From Thermoplasmata archaeon (GTDB lineage Archaea; Thermoplasmatota; Thermoplasmata; Methanomassiliicoccales; Methanomethylophilaceae), in the NCBI GenBank assembly GCA_015063125.1, contig SUTB01000001.1:310001-374000 (forward strand): a DNA stretch of 64,000 nucleotides, given 5' to 3'. Numbering within the stretch: position 1 is the first letter of the stretch; every line of letters begins with the position of its first letter. This document shows positions 1 to 8,096 of this stretch, piece by piece. Position numbers and translations under genes: made by a program. The notes beneath the pieces were generated by a model that had not been told where the DNA came from, ran no database searches, and was given only the letters and a program-made list of their open reading frames with translations.

Positions 1-4
1 GGTT

Positions 5-196
5 TCAGTTCTTCTTGCAGCAATCGCAGTCTTCGATCTCCACGTTCGGAGATTTGCACGTAGTGGAGCGAGGGCATCCAGAACAGTTACAGCCGCAGCT
101 GTTTCTGCCCTTGCGATAGTTGTTCCAAAGCACCAGTATGGCACCGATCACCATGAGTGATATTACTGCAATCACTATGAGGTCGCCAGAGCTCAT
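5..196 (-). CDS. FeoB-associated Cys-rich membrane protein
   Basis: A 63-residue protein with one N-terminal membrane helix (about residues 5-24) and a short cytoplasmic tail rich in cysteine (CGCNCSGC, then CDCC near the end). This is the architecture of the small FeoB-associated cysteine-rich proteins found downstream of ferrous iron transporters. They are thought to help FeoB handle Fe2+ or sense iron at the membrane, but the exact role is not known. Its ATG overlaps the TGA of feoB by 3 nt, so it is the last gene of the feoA-feoA-feoB operon and is probably translationally coupled. The family call rests on context and composition. Confidence 0.8.
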   Translation of the reverse strand: MSSGDLIVIAVISLMVIGAILVLWNNYRKGRNSCGCNCSGCPRSTTCKSPNVEIEDCDCCKKN

Positions 197-2355
197 GCTG
201 TCGTTTTCTCCGTGTCTTTGCAGAATGGTTTCAACGGATCTTTAGCCACCAGGAAGTAGGCGATGATCATGAAACTTAAGACTGCGAACAGATATGAATA
301 CCAGGCCACGTCGCTCAGACCGCCAATCATGGCCGCATAGATCACATAGACTATGGTCGACACGAAGTACGCCAGTATGCACTGGTAGGCGAATGCGAAG
401 CCGGTCGCCTTCCATGTTCCCAATTCCCTGTGGATCGCACCTACAGCTGCGAAGCAGGGTGCACAGAACATGTTGAATGTGAAGAACGACAGGATCATCG
501 CCCCAGCGGCGGTTCCGGCTGTGCTCTGGGCCATCGAAACCAATGCATCAGATATGTCTGGCATGGAATCGGTAGTTATGAGCTGCTCCAAGGTTCCTAT
601 GAGGTCCTCCTTGGCGATGAGTCCGGTGATGGACGCTGCGGGAAGCTCCCAGTTGTCGCCCCATCCGAGTGGGATGAAGATGTAGCTCAATATGCCGCCA
701 ATGGTTGCCAATATGGATTCGTCCATATCCTCGACCATCTGAAGGCTCCAGTCGAAAGTTCTGAGGAACCAGACAAGGACCATCGCAAGAAGGATGATCG
801 TCGCCGCCTTCTTGACGAAGGCCCAGGACCTGTCGAAGACCGTCTTGGCGCTGCTGTATAGTCCAGGTGCGTGGTATGGCGGCAGCTCCATGATGAACGG
901 GGATGGTTTTCCAGCCATTCCTTTGAACTTCTTGATTATTATTCCAGAGATGATCACGAGGATGATTCCCATGACGTATGCGAACACAGCGACCCAGACG
1001 CTTCCTGCCAATGCTCCAGCGATAGCCGAAATGACCGGCAGTTTCGCACCGCAGGGCATGAATGTACAGGTCATCGCAGTGATACGGCGGTCGGACTCGC
1101 TCTCTATGGTCCTTGTGGACATGACTCCGGGCACTCCGCATCCTGTGCTGACGAGCAGGGGTATGAACGACTTTCCGGAGAGGTTGAAGTATCTGAATAC
1201 ACGGTCCATGACGAATGCGACACGGGCCATGTAACCTACCTCCTCGAGAATGACCAGACCGATGAACAGGACGACCAACTGGGGAAGGAATCCGATTACG
1301 GCGCCCACACCAGATAGGATACCCTCACACAATAGGCCGGTGAGGGCCTCGTTGACACCGTTTTCGATGCACCATTGTTCAACACCGGGAATGATCTCCT
1401 CGCCGATGAAGTCATTGAGCCACCCTGTGGCCCATGCTCCCGGGGATGTTCCCAGAGACCCGTCGTACATCGCGAGGAAGTAAACGAGTGCTATGATGCC
1501 CACGAATATAGGCAGACCGAGGATCCTGTTGGTAACTATCCTGTCGATACGGTCTGACAGTGTTCCCTTCTCATCCCTGGGGGCCTTGGTGCATGCTTCT
1601 CCTACGATCTCTCCGATCTTCTCGTACCTGCTGTCGGCTATGATGGAGTCGGCATCGTCGTCGAACTCCTTCTCCAGCGCCTCGATGGCATCCGATATGG
1701 ATTCTCTCGCACCGGGAACGTCTTCCATGACGGCGTTGTCGCCCTCGATCAGTTTGAAAGCATAGAATCTGATGCTCTGATCGGGGACTTTTCCCTTCAG
1801 TGCCGATTCTGCAGCGACTTCAACCTTCTCTATGGAATCGCTGTACTTCACGAAGGAGACTTTATCCTTCTTCTCCGCTGCTTCCTCGATCTTGCTGACC
1901 AGCGTGTCGATGTTCCTCTTCTCCTTTGCGGAGATGGGGACCACGGGGACGCCCAATCCAGCGGAAAGCTTCTCGATATCTATCTTGTCCCCGAGCTTCT
2001 CAATCTCGTCCATCATGTTCAGCGCCACGACGACGGGTTTACCCATGTCGATAATCTGGAGTGTGAGGAAGAGGTTCCTCTCCAGGTTCGTGGCATCGAC
2101 GATATTGATGATCGCATCGGGATCATCGTTCACTATGAAATTCCTAGACACTATCTCCTCGGGGGAATAGGGCGACAGTGAGTAGATGCCGGGAAGATCT
2201 ACGAGCTCCGAATCCGTGCCCTTGATCTTACCGACCTTTTTATCTATCGTTACACCAGGCCAGTTTCCTACACGCTGCGACGCCCCGGTCAATGCGTTGA
2301 ATAGGGTCGTTTTGCCGCAGTTGGGGTTCCCAGCCAAAGCTATTGTAAAACTCAT
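193..2355 (-). CDS. feoB: Ferrous iron transport protein B
   Basis: Inner-membrane Fe2+ transporter with an N-terminal G domain. The G1 motif GNPNCGKTT lies within the first 20 residues, followed by VGNWPGVT, DLPG and a NMMD guanine-specificity motif. A helical GDI-like spacer follows, then the C-terminal permease with the two Gate regions (for example GCGVPG and CAPC). The ORF is open up to 2397, but the ATG at 2355 is chosen because a strong GGAGGG site lies just upstream in the mRNA and because the longer start would overlap feoA. At 720 residues it is full length. It sits third in the operon behind two feoA genes and ahead of the Cys-rich partner. It is probably repressed by the DtxR-like boxes at 2896-2940. 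Confidence 0.97.
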   Translation of the reverse strand: MSFTIALAGNPNCGKTTLFNALTGASQRVGNWPGVTIDKKVGKIKGTDSELVDLPGIYSLSPYSPEEIVSRNFIVNDDPDAIINIVDATNLERNLFLTLQIIDMGKPVVVALNMMDEIEKLGDKIDIEKLSAGLGVPVVPISAKEKRNIDTLVSKIEEAAEKKDKVSFVKYSDSIEKVEVAAESALKGKVPDQSIRFYAFKLIEGDNAVMEDVPGARESISDAIEALEKEFDDDADSIIADSRYEKIGEIVGEACTKAPRDEKGTLSDRIDRIVTNRILGLPIFVGIIALVYFLAMYDGSLGTSPGAWATGWLNDFIGEEIIPGVEQWCIENGVNEALTGLLCEGILSGVGAVIGFLPQLVVLFIGLVILEEVGYMARVAFVMDRVFRYFNLSGKSFIPLLVSTGCGVPGVMSTRTIESESDRRITAMTCTFMPCGAKLPVISAIAGALAGSVWVAVFAYVMGIILVIISGIIIKKFKGMAGKPSPFIMELPPYHAPGLYSSAKTVFDRSWAFVKKAATIILLAMVLVWFLRTFDWSLQMVEDMDESILATIGGILSYIFIPLGWGDNWELPAASITGLIAKEDLIGTLEQLITTDSMPDISDALVSMAQSTAGTAAGAMILSFFTFNMFCAPCFAAVGAIHRELGTWKATGFAFAYQCILAYFVSTIVYVIYAAMIGGLSDVAWYSYLFAVLSFMIIAYFLVAKDPLKPFCKDTEKTTA

Positions 2356-2383
2356 TACAATCCCTCCTGATAATGATGATCGG

Positions 2384-2605
2384 TCACTCGACTTCAATCA
2401 TCTCAGCGTATTCCTTTCTGAGACTCAGCTCGTATCCGCGGACGGTGATCTCTACCGGATCCCCCAGCGGTGCGACCTTACGTACATAGATCTCGACACC
2501 TTTCGTGATGCCCATATCCATGATGTGTCTCTTCAGGCCTCCTTCCCCATTGATCTTCTTCACCTTGACGGTGGATCCAATGGAGGTTTCCTTCAAATTC
2601 GTCAT
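2384..2605 (-). CDS. feoA: FeoA, ferrous iron transport protein A
   Basis: A 73-residue SH3-like FeoA domain protein of normal family length, with the usual pattern GEGGLKRHIMDMGITKGVEI followed by a PLGDPVEITVRGYELSLR-type C-terminal strand region. FeoA is a cytosolic partner thought to bind FeoB and support transport. It lies 28 bp before the feoB start and 9 bp after the first feoA gene, in one operon. Two separate feoA genes before one feoB is common in anaerobes. Which paralogue contacts FeoB cannot be told from sequence. Confidence 0.95.
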   Translation of the reverse strand: MTNLKETSIGSTVKVKKINGEGGLKRHIMDMGITKGVEIYVRKVAPLGDPVEITVRGYELSLRKEYAEMIEVE

Positions 2606-2614
2606 GCTATCAGC

Positions 2615-2893
2615 TCATTGGGTGATGTGGATCTTCTGTCCCATTACCTTGTCAAGTGCGACCCTGGAGCCTCTGACATCCAAGATCAGACCGGTATTGT
2701 TGTTGCAGACAGCCTTCACCACAGTACCCTGCACAAATCCGAGCCCAGCAAGGAACTTCCTGACTTCGTCGTTGCCTGATATCTTCAGGACCGTGCCTGA
2801 TTCTCCTTCTTTGAGGAATGAAACGGGCAGCGACGGACCGACGCTTTTGGAAACTGCACCCGGAGGGATGTGCATACTGTTCGCTAGACTCAT
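2615..2893 (-). CDS. feoA: FeoA-family protein, first gene of the feo operon
   Basis: A 92-residue FeoA paralogue with about 20 extra N-terminal residues. The core shows FLKEGESGTVLKISG, FLAGLGFVQGT and a closing strand VRGSRVALD that match the SH3-like FeoA fold. It is the promoter-proximal gene of feoA-feoA-feoB. The ATG lies only a few bases after the predicted transcription start, so the operon mRNA is nearly leaderless. The divergence of this copy from the 73-residue one suggests a division of labour, for example one acting on FeoB and the other as a regulator. That is inference. Confidence 0.92.
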   Translation of the reverse strand: MSLANSMHIPPGAVSKSVGPSLPVSFLKEGESGTVLKISGNDEVRKFLAGLGFVQGTVVKAVCNNNTGLILDVRGSRVALDKVMGQKIHITQ

Positions 2894-2895
2894 AA

Positions 2896-2940
2896 TTAGG
2901 ACAACCTAAATTATCTATTTATAATTTGGCAAGACTAAAA
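2896..2940 (-). promoter_or_regulatory. feo promoter with two DtxR-like operators around the TATA box
   Basis: Two 16-bp boxes lie at 2896-2911 and 2925-2940, with starts 29 bp apart. In the direction of feo they read TTTAGGTTGTCCTAAT and TTTAGTCTTGCCAAAT, resembling TTTAGGNNNNCCTAAA. Exactly 13 bp separate them, and this spacer holds the TATA element TATAAATA (2924-2917). Transcription would start near 2896, inside the downstream box, so a bound dimer would block TBP/TFB or RNA polymerase. A DtxR-type repressor is encoded at 28958-29614. Confidence 0.75.
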
Positions 2941-2999
2941 TTAATTCGCAAAATCGAAAAATTAAGCATCCAGATAGTTGGATGTATGGGAACAAAAAC

Positions 3000-3258
3000 A
3001 TTCAATAGATATTGGCCGGGGATCCTTCGACCCCCGGCCAGAGGTTACTAATTATGGCCACATCCCATCCCTCGGGCTAAGCATTGGTTACATCCTACAG
3101 AGGTTATGCCCTTGTTCAGGTTTCTGCTGCCGTAAGAGGTTTGAGGTCATTGCCGGCCCCCCGACCGGCAATGTTGGTGTAAGGTGTTTGATCCCAAAGG
3201 ACCATCATAAGGTCGCAATCGCTCGCAGCCCTTGATGTAGCACATGGCTCAGTGCTTG
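3000..3258 (-). ncRNA. Candidate iron-regulated structured RNA between feo and fhs
   Basis: This 475-bp gap (2894-3368) has no convincing long protein gene but does have a promoter on the minus strand (see 3261-3305) with predicted start near 3258. The predicted transcript contains a 9-bp-stem hairpin at 3148-3173 (CATTGCCGG/CCGGCAATG) and ends in a GC-rich hairpin at 3013-3040 (GGCCGGGG/CCCCGGCC) followed by a short U run at 2998-2994. It carries ACCTC four times (plus-strand GAGGT at 3041, 3100, 3136 and 3143), complementary to Shine-Dalgarno sites. An alternative is a 32-codon ORF on the same strand (3147-3245, MCYIKGCERL...). It does not match RNase P, SRP RNA or a tRNA by eye. Confidence 0.4.
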
Positions 3259-3260
3259 AT

Positions 3261-3305
3261 TTTAGGAATGACTAAATCCTATTTAAATTTTTAGGAATAC
3301 CAAAA
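3261..3305 (-). promoter_or_regulatory. Second DtxR-like box-TATA-box promoter
   Basis: Read on the minus strand, boxes TTTTGGTATTCCTAAA (3305-3290) and TTTAGTCATTCCTAAA (3276-3261) flank the 13-bp spacer AATTTAAATAGGA with its TATA element. Box spacing and spacer length equal those of the feo promoter exactly, and the spacers share AAATAG. The orientation favours a minus-strand transcript starting near 3258. The AT-rich core could also serve fhs on the plus strand, which starts 64 bp past the boxes, and that would put fhs under the same metal control. Confidence 0.65.
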
Positions 3306-3368
3306 TTTACTTACCAATTTTGCCTTGTTAAGCGTATCCTTATTAGCGCAAAAGAACTGCCATCACTC

Positions 3369-5045
3369 ATGCAAGCAGATATCGATATCGCATATGATGC
3401 GAAACCGAAACCAATCAAGGAAATCGCGGCTAAGATCGGACTCTCAGAGGACGACATCAGCCCTTATGGAAAGTACATCGCAAAGGTACCCATCGAGAAC
3501 CTTGAGAGGCTCAAGGACAAAAAGGACGGAAAGCTCGTCATGGTGACCGCCATCACACCCACTCCCGCCGGAGAGGGAAAGACTGTCACTTCCATCGGAC
3601 TCATGGAGGGTCTCGGTGCACTGGGCAAGAACGTTGTCGGAGCGCTCAGGGAGCCTTCCCTCGGACCTACATTCGGAATCAAGGGTGGAGCAACCGGAGG
3701 GGGATACGCTCAGGTCTACCCCATGTGGGATATCGATCTCCACTTCACAGGAGACATCCATGCGGTCGCAGCGGCTCACAACCTGCTGTCCGCAATTGTA
3801 GACAACGAGCTCGTCAGGGACAATCCCCTGCAGATCGACCCCGCTCGTGTCGTGTGGAGGAAGACCGTGGACATGAATGTCCGTGAGCTCAGGAACATCG
3901 TCACCGGTCTTGGAAAGGATAAGATCAAGGGAGGAGTACCCCACGAGTCCGGATACATCATCACATCCGCCTCGGAGATCGCAGCAATCCTGTGTCTGGC
4001 CAAGGACCGTGCAGACCTTAGGGCGAGGCTCGAGAGGATCGTCGTCGCATATACGTACGACAACAAGCCCGTCACCGTAAAGGATCTGAAGTGCGTCGGA
4101 GCCATGATGGTCCTCCTGAAGGATGCCATCAACCCCAACCTCGTCCAGACACTCGAGGGACAGCCCGTGTTCGTTCACGGATTCCCCTTCGCGAACATCG
4201 CTCACGGAAACAATTCCATCATCGCCACCAGGACGGCGTTGAAGCTTGCTGATTACGTCATAACGGAATCCGGTTTCGCTTCCGACCTGGGAGGAGAGAA
4301 GTTCATGGATATCGTGTGCAGGGAGTCCGGTCTCAGGCCCTCGTGCGTCGTCATCGTCGCCACCGTCAAGGCCCTCATGACACATGGAGGAGGATTGCTC
4401 GAGGACGAGTCCACACTCACGCTCAAGGCCCTCGAGAAGGGAATGTGCAACCTTGACAAGCACATCGAGAACATGAGCTCCTACGGAGTGCCCGTGGTCG
4501 TCGGAATCAACCACTTCGTGCAGGACACTCAGGAGCAGATGGACTATATACGTGACCACTGCAAGAATATGGGAGTACCTGTTGCCTTCAACGACGGATT
4601 CATGAAGGGAGGAAAGGGGGCCATGGATCTGGCCCAGACAGTCGTCGACACGATCGAGAACTCCAAGACCGACTTCAAGTTCCTGTATGACCTCGACCAG
4701 CCCATCAAGGACAAGATCGAGATCATCGCAAAGAAGATCTACGGAGCGGACGGAGTAACATACGACCCGTTGGTCGACAAGAGGATCGAGGGATACGAGA
4801 AGGACGGATTCGGAAAGTTGCCCATCTGTATCGCGAAGACACAAGCATCATTGTCCGACGTGTCCACCCTGAAGGGAGTCCCTAAGGGATGGAAGCTTCA
4901 CGTAAGGGAGATTAACATCTCCGCAGGAGCGGGATTCATCGTCCCCGAGTGCGGAACATTGACTCTGATGCCCGGTCTGCCCAAGGTCCCCGCCGCCATG
5001 AGGATGGATCTTCAGGACGACGGAAGGATCGTAGGTCTCAAGTGA
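3369..5045 (+). CDS. fhs: Formate-tetrahydrofolate ligase
   Basis: Converts formate, ATP and tetrahydrofolate to 10-formyl-THF in the cytosol. The 558-residue protein is of normal length. It shows the ATP-binding segment TPTPAGEGKTVTSIGL at about residues 59-74, the family block EPSLGPTFGIKGGATGGGYAQV and a late PGLPKVPAA motif. It is monocistronic: promoter region upstream, strong terminator downstream. Most methanogens use tetrahydromethanopterin. An Fhs with the SHMT at 29718-31004 fits the folate C1 metabolism described for Methanomassiliicoccales, where it feeds purines and other C1 needs. Start chosen at the ATG that opens MQADIDIAYDAKPK. Confidence 0.96.
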   Translation: MQADIDIAYDAKPKPIKEIAAKIGLSEDDISPYGKYIAKVPIENLERLKDKKDGKLVMVTAITPTPAGEGKTVTSIGLMEGLGALGKNVVGALREPSLGPTFGIKGGATGGGYAQVYPMWDIDLHFTGDIHAVAAAHNLLSAIVDNELVRDNPLQIDPARVVWRKTVDMNVRELRNIVTGLGKDKIKGGVPHESGYIITSASEIAAILCLAKDRADLRARLERIVVAYTYDNKPVTVKDLKCVGAMMVLLKDAINPNLVQTLEGQPVFVHGFPFANIAHGNNSIIATRTALKLADYVITESGFASDLGGEKFMDIVCRESGLRPSCVVIVATVKALMTHGGGLLEDESTLTLKALEKGMCNLDKHIENMSSYGVPVVVGINHFVQDTQEQMDYIRDHCKNMGVPVAFNDGFMKGGKGAMDLAQTVVDTIENSKTDFKFLYDLDQPIKDKIEIIAKKIYGADGVTYDPLVDKRIEGYEKDGFGKLPICIAKTQASLSDVSTLKGVPKGWKLHVREINISAGAGFIVPECGTLTLMPGLPKVPAAMRMDLQDDGRIVGLK

Positions 5046-5059
5046 ATCAAAACCATTCA

Positions 5060-5087
5060 GAGGGGGGCAACCCCCTTCACCTTTTTT
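5060..5087 (+). terminator. Bidirectional terminator between fhs and a Sel1 gene
   Basis: Hairpin GAGGGGG-GCAA-CCCCCTTC at 5060-5077, then six T residues at 5082-5087. It lies between the convergent fhs and Sel1 genes. Confidence 0.75.
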
Positions 5088-5092
5088 GAAAA

Positions 5093-5770
5093 TCAGAATC
5101 TGGCGGCATTCCTGTTGCTGTCCGCCATATCGTACCAGCGGTCTGCTTCGTCATCGTCATGAGGGACGTCGTCCCCTGTACGATACATGTTGCCGAGGAG
5201 CACCTGTGCCCCCTGATGACCGTTGATCGCAGCCGTCATAAGCCATTTGACGGCCAACGGTGCATCCTTCTGGACTCCGGCACCTGTCTTGTAGAACTGT
5301 CCAAGGATGAACTGTGCCTCCACGTGACCGTGCTCTGCAGCCTGCTTCATCCAGTGTGCAGATACCTCAAGGTCTCTGGGGATTCCCTCATCCTTGAAAT
5401 GGAGGAGCCCCAGCTCATACTCGGCACGCACATCGCCTTTGCCCGCCGCCATCAGGAAATACTCCTTGGCCTTCTCCAGGTCCTTCTCAACATGCAGTCC
5501 GTTGAGGTAGATCATCCCCAGATAGTAGTTGGAACTGGGATGGCCTCCGTCTGACCCTTTCTCGAACCATATGCGGGCCGATTCGTAGTCTTTGGTGACA
5601 CCCTGTCCTCTGGCGTACATGAGTCCGAGGTAGTAATTGGCCTCCGTGCTGCCCTTCTTCGACTCGCGCATCAGTATGTTGTATGCGTCGAGATAATCCG
5701 AATCGGTGCCGTTGCGGATGATGAACTTCGCCCTCTCGAGAGGCTCCATCACATCCGTGTCGGAGAACAT
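5093..5770 (-). CDS. Sel1-like repeat protein
   Basis: A 225-residue protein built almost wholly of five Sel1-type TPR-like repeats of about 36 residues (for example ANYYLGLMYARGQGV, SNYYLGMIYLNGLHV, AQFILGQFYKTGAGV). It has no signal peptide or membrane helix, so it is probably a cytosolic protein-protein scaffold. It is divergent from the two Sel1 genes that follow, with a 135-bp shared upstream region. Two methionines near the start (5770 and 5749) are possible; a GGAGG site lies about 14 nt before the first. The binding partner is unknown. Confidence 0.85.
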   Translation of the reverse strand: MFSDTDVMEPLERAKFIIRNGTDSDYLDAYNILMRESKKGSTEANYYLGLMYARGQGVTKDYESARIWFEKGSDGGHPSSNYYLGMIYLNGLHVEKDLEKAKEYFLMAAGKGDVRAEYELGLLHFKDEGIPRDLEVSAHWMKQAAEHGHVEAQFILGQFYKTGAGVQKDAPLAVKWLMTAAINGHQGAQVLLGNMYRTGDDVPHDDDEADRWYDMADSNRNAARF

Positions 5771-5905
5771 ATTGCTGAAATGTTCCTCCTTCGATATAAG
5801 CGATTGGCCACTAGTTCCGGAATACTTACTAGCTTTGAGTCATCCTCAGTACTTGTCGTAATCGTGATATATCGCGCGTTACTAACCAGTAGCAGGTAAG
5901 TTCAC

Positions 5906-7351
5906 ATGGCTTCCGAACAGTCCCTAAAAGTACGGGCCCTCATGGACCGTCATTCAGACTCCTTCGACCTATCCAAGGCAGCCTCGGCCGCATCTTCTGC
6001 TTCATCCGATGCGGATGCAGGATACCTGTTCGCTCTCTTCCAGTATCTCGGAGAGGGCGGGGTCACCCAGGATAAGGAATCGGCCAAGAAGAGATTCATC
6101 GACGCGGCGGCAGCGGGATCCAAAGAGTCCGAGATCGTCGCCAAGGAATTCGAGAGGAATCCTCCGGAGGTCATGGATAGTCTTCTGGCGAAGAGGTTCC
6201 TGGGAGAGCAAAGGGACACAGTAGCATCCGAGGAACTCTTCAGGATGTATGACAAAGGGGACGACAAGGTCAAGAAGAGTCATGCGGAGGCCGTCAGATT
6301 CTACACCGCCTGCGCTGAGCAGGGGGATTCCGAGGCACAGGCCAAGATCGGATTCATGTATCTGATGGGAAAGGGAATCCCGAAGGACAAGGACCTCGCC
6401 CTGAAATGGCTCACCAAGGCAGCTGATGCCGGCGACGGCACCGCCATGTACCGTATAGGTCAGATGTACGACCAGGGATTGTGCAACACAGAGCCTGACG
6501 AGAAGAAGGCATTGGAATGGTACGAGAAGGCGGCCGAGGCGGGCAACAAGGATGCCCAGTTCGCCTGCGGTTGCATGTACATAGTCCCCAAGAAGAAGTA
6601 CACCGATGTCAGGAAGGCGGCCGTCATGTTCGAGAAGGCCGCGGAACAGGGTCATGCCGAGGCCCAATACCAGATAGGGATGTCCTATGCATACGGTCAG
6701 GGAGTCGACAGGGACCCTTCCCAGGCCGTGAAATGGCTGGAGAAGTCGTGCGAGAACGGATACCAGCAGGGAATGGTGGACTTCGCGAACATGTGCTTCG
6801 AGGGACAGCTGATCCCCAAGAGTTACGAGAAGGCGGCACATTGGTTCACAGAGGCCGCAAACAGGTGCAACGGATACGCGCAGTATGCGTTGGCATGCAT
6901 GTACGGCAATGGTTACTATTACGAGCAGAGCGACGAGATGGCTCTGAAATGGTTCAAAGAAGCGGCGGAGATGGGCGAGGTCAACTCGCAGTACTGTCTC
7001 GGATGCTTCTACTACGAGGGAAGAGGAACGGAGAGGAACCTCGACGAGGCTGCCATATGGTACACGGAGGCTGCCGAGAAAGGACACCCCGCTGCTATGG
7101 CGTTCCTAGGGATGTTCAAGGTCACCGGCTCGGGTGTCAAGCAGGATGTCCAAGAGGGACTGGAGCTGCTGGAGGCTTCTGCTGAGAGCGGCTACTACGA
7201 GGCGCAGTTCTATCTCGGAAAGATCTACTACGAGGGCAAGTACGTGAAGAAGAACGACATCCGTGCGAAGAAGTACCTCAACCTTGCGGCCAAGCAGGGC
7301 GATCCGGATGCCGCCGCTCTTCTGAATCTCATCAAATCCAAGAGAAGGTGA
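5906..7351 (+). CDS. Large Sel1-like repeat protein
   Basis: A 481-residue protein with about ten Sel1 repeats, such as AQAKIGFMYLMGKGIPKDKD, AQYQIGMSYAYGQGVDRD and AQFYLGKIYYEGKYVKKN, covering residues ~105-470. The N-terminal 100 residues are more divergent and alanine- and serine-rich. No secretion signal is seen, so it should be a cytosolic solenoid scaffold. A TATA-like GATATATC lies about 35 bp before the ATG. The next gene, another Sel1 protein, starts 20 bp after its stop, so the two are probably co-transcribed. Sel1 families are expanded in gut methanogens of this type; substrates or partners are unknown. Confidence 0.88.
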   Translation: MASEQSLKVRALMDRHSDSFDLSKAASAASSASSDADAGYLFALFQYLGEGGVTQDKESAKKRFIDAAAAGSKESEIVAKEFERNPPEVMDSLLAKRFLGEQRDTVASEELFRMYDKGDDKVKKSHAEAVRFYTACAEQGDSEAQAKIGFMYLMGKGIPKDKDLALKWLTKAADAGDGTAMYRIGQMYDQGLCNTEPDEKKALEWYEKAAEAGNKDAQFACGCMYIVPKKKYTDVRKAAVMFEKAAEQGHAEAQYQIGMSYAYGQGVDRDPSQAVKWLEKSCENGYQQGMVDFANMCFEGQLIPKSYEKAAHWFTEAANRCNGYAQYALACMYGNGYYYEQSDEMALKWFKEAAEMGEVNSQYCLGCFYYEGRGTERNLDEAAIWYTEAAEKGHPAAMAFLGMFKVTGSGVKQDVQEGLELLEASAESGYYEAQFYLGKIYYEGKYVKKNDIRAKKYLNLAAKQGDPDAAALLNLIKSKRR

Positions 7352-7370
7352 TTCCACGGGATTCGAGGAT

Positions 7371-8096
7371 GTGCTCAGGGCCGCCCAGGACGGAGATCCT
7401 GATGCACAGGTCGCCATGGGCTATCTCTTCTACAAGGGCGATGGAGTCGTCCAAGACCGCAGGGAGGCAGCCAGATGGTTCGGTCTGGCAGCCGATCAGG
7501 ATCATGCCGAGGCCATCTGCAACCTCGGTCATATGCGTGCCCACGGAATCGGCATGAGACTCGATCTGGAGAAGGCCATGGATCTCTACAAGAGAGCTGC
7601 GGACCTCGGCGATGCCAGAGCGATGTTCAATCTAGGATTCATGTACTCAGACGTCGAAGGCATCCAGCAGGATTGGGAGCAGGCGTACTTCTGGTATTCC
7701 AAATCGGCCGAGGCGGGCAATGTGCTCGCATTGTACAGGATGGGCGTCATGAACGAGGAGGGCAGGGGCATACCCGTCGACTATGACAAAGCGATGGATT
7801 GCTACAGCAGATGCCTTGATGCAGGCTACCCCAAAGCAGGCTACCGTCTGGGCCTGATGTACCTGGAGGGCAGGGGAGTCCAGGATAATGCGGATAAGGC
7901 CTCCAAGCTAATGATAAAGGCGGCAGACCTGGGTTCAGAGGATGCCATGTGCGAGCTTGGGAAAATGCATATTTCAGGTCACGGAATGACACACAGTTTA
8001 ACTAATGCAAAGAAGTGGTTAACCAAGGCAGCGAACCGCGGCTCACAGGAAGCCACGGAATTGCTGGAGAAGATCAACAGCGGTGAGATAAGATGA
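7371..8096 (+). CDS. Sel1-like repeat protein
   Basis: A 241-residue protein of about six Sel1 repeats (AQVAMGYLFYKGDGV, AMFNLGFMYSDVEGI, AGYRLGLMYLEGRGV, AMCELGKMHISGHGM). The start is a GTG at 7371 preceded by GAGG; no in-frame ATG lies upstream before a stop. It follows the larger Sel1 gene by 20 bp and overlaps the PaaK start by 4 nt (ATGA), so these genes form one transcription unit. The linkage of Sel1 scaffolds to a CoA ligase may only reflect operon packing. Confidence 0.85.
   Translation: MLRAAQDGDPDAQVAMGYLFYKGDGVVQDRREAARWFGLAADQDHAEAICNLGHMRAHGIGMRLDLEKAMDLYKRAADLGDARAMFNLGFMYSDVEGIQQDWEQAYFWYSKSAEAGNVLALYRMGVMNEEGRGIPVDYDKAMDCYSRCLDAGYPKAGYRLGLMYLEGRGVQDNADKASKLMIKAADLGSEDAMCELGKMHISGHGMTHSLTNAKKWLTKAANRGSQEATELLEKINSGEIR

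Noticed and set aside
2978-3235. 85-codon plus-strand frame as a protein gene
   Set aside because: It translates through the hairpins, has no ribosome site or TATA at the right distance, and the composition is not protein-like.
2978-3240. RNase P RNA, SRP RNA or a tRNA in the feo-fhs gap
   Set aside because: The conserved RNase P core (GAGGAAAGTCC-like), the SRP domain motif with GGAA loop, and a T-arm with GTTCRA were all absent on both strands.
3444-4844. 466-codon antisense frame over fhs
   Set aside because: It is the complement of a well-conserved enzyme gene; the translation is full of Val, Asp and His typical of shadow frames.
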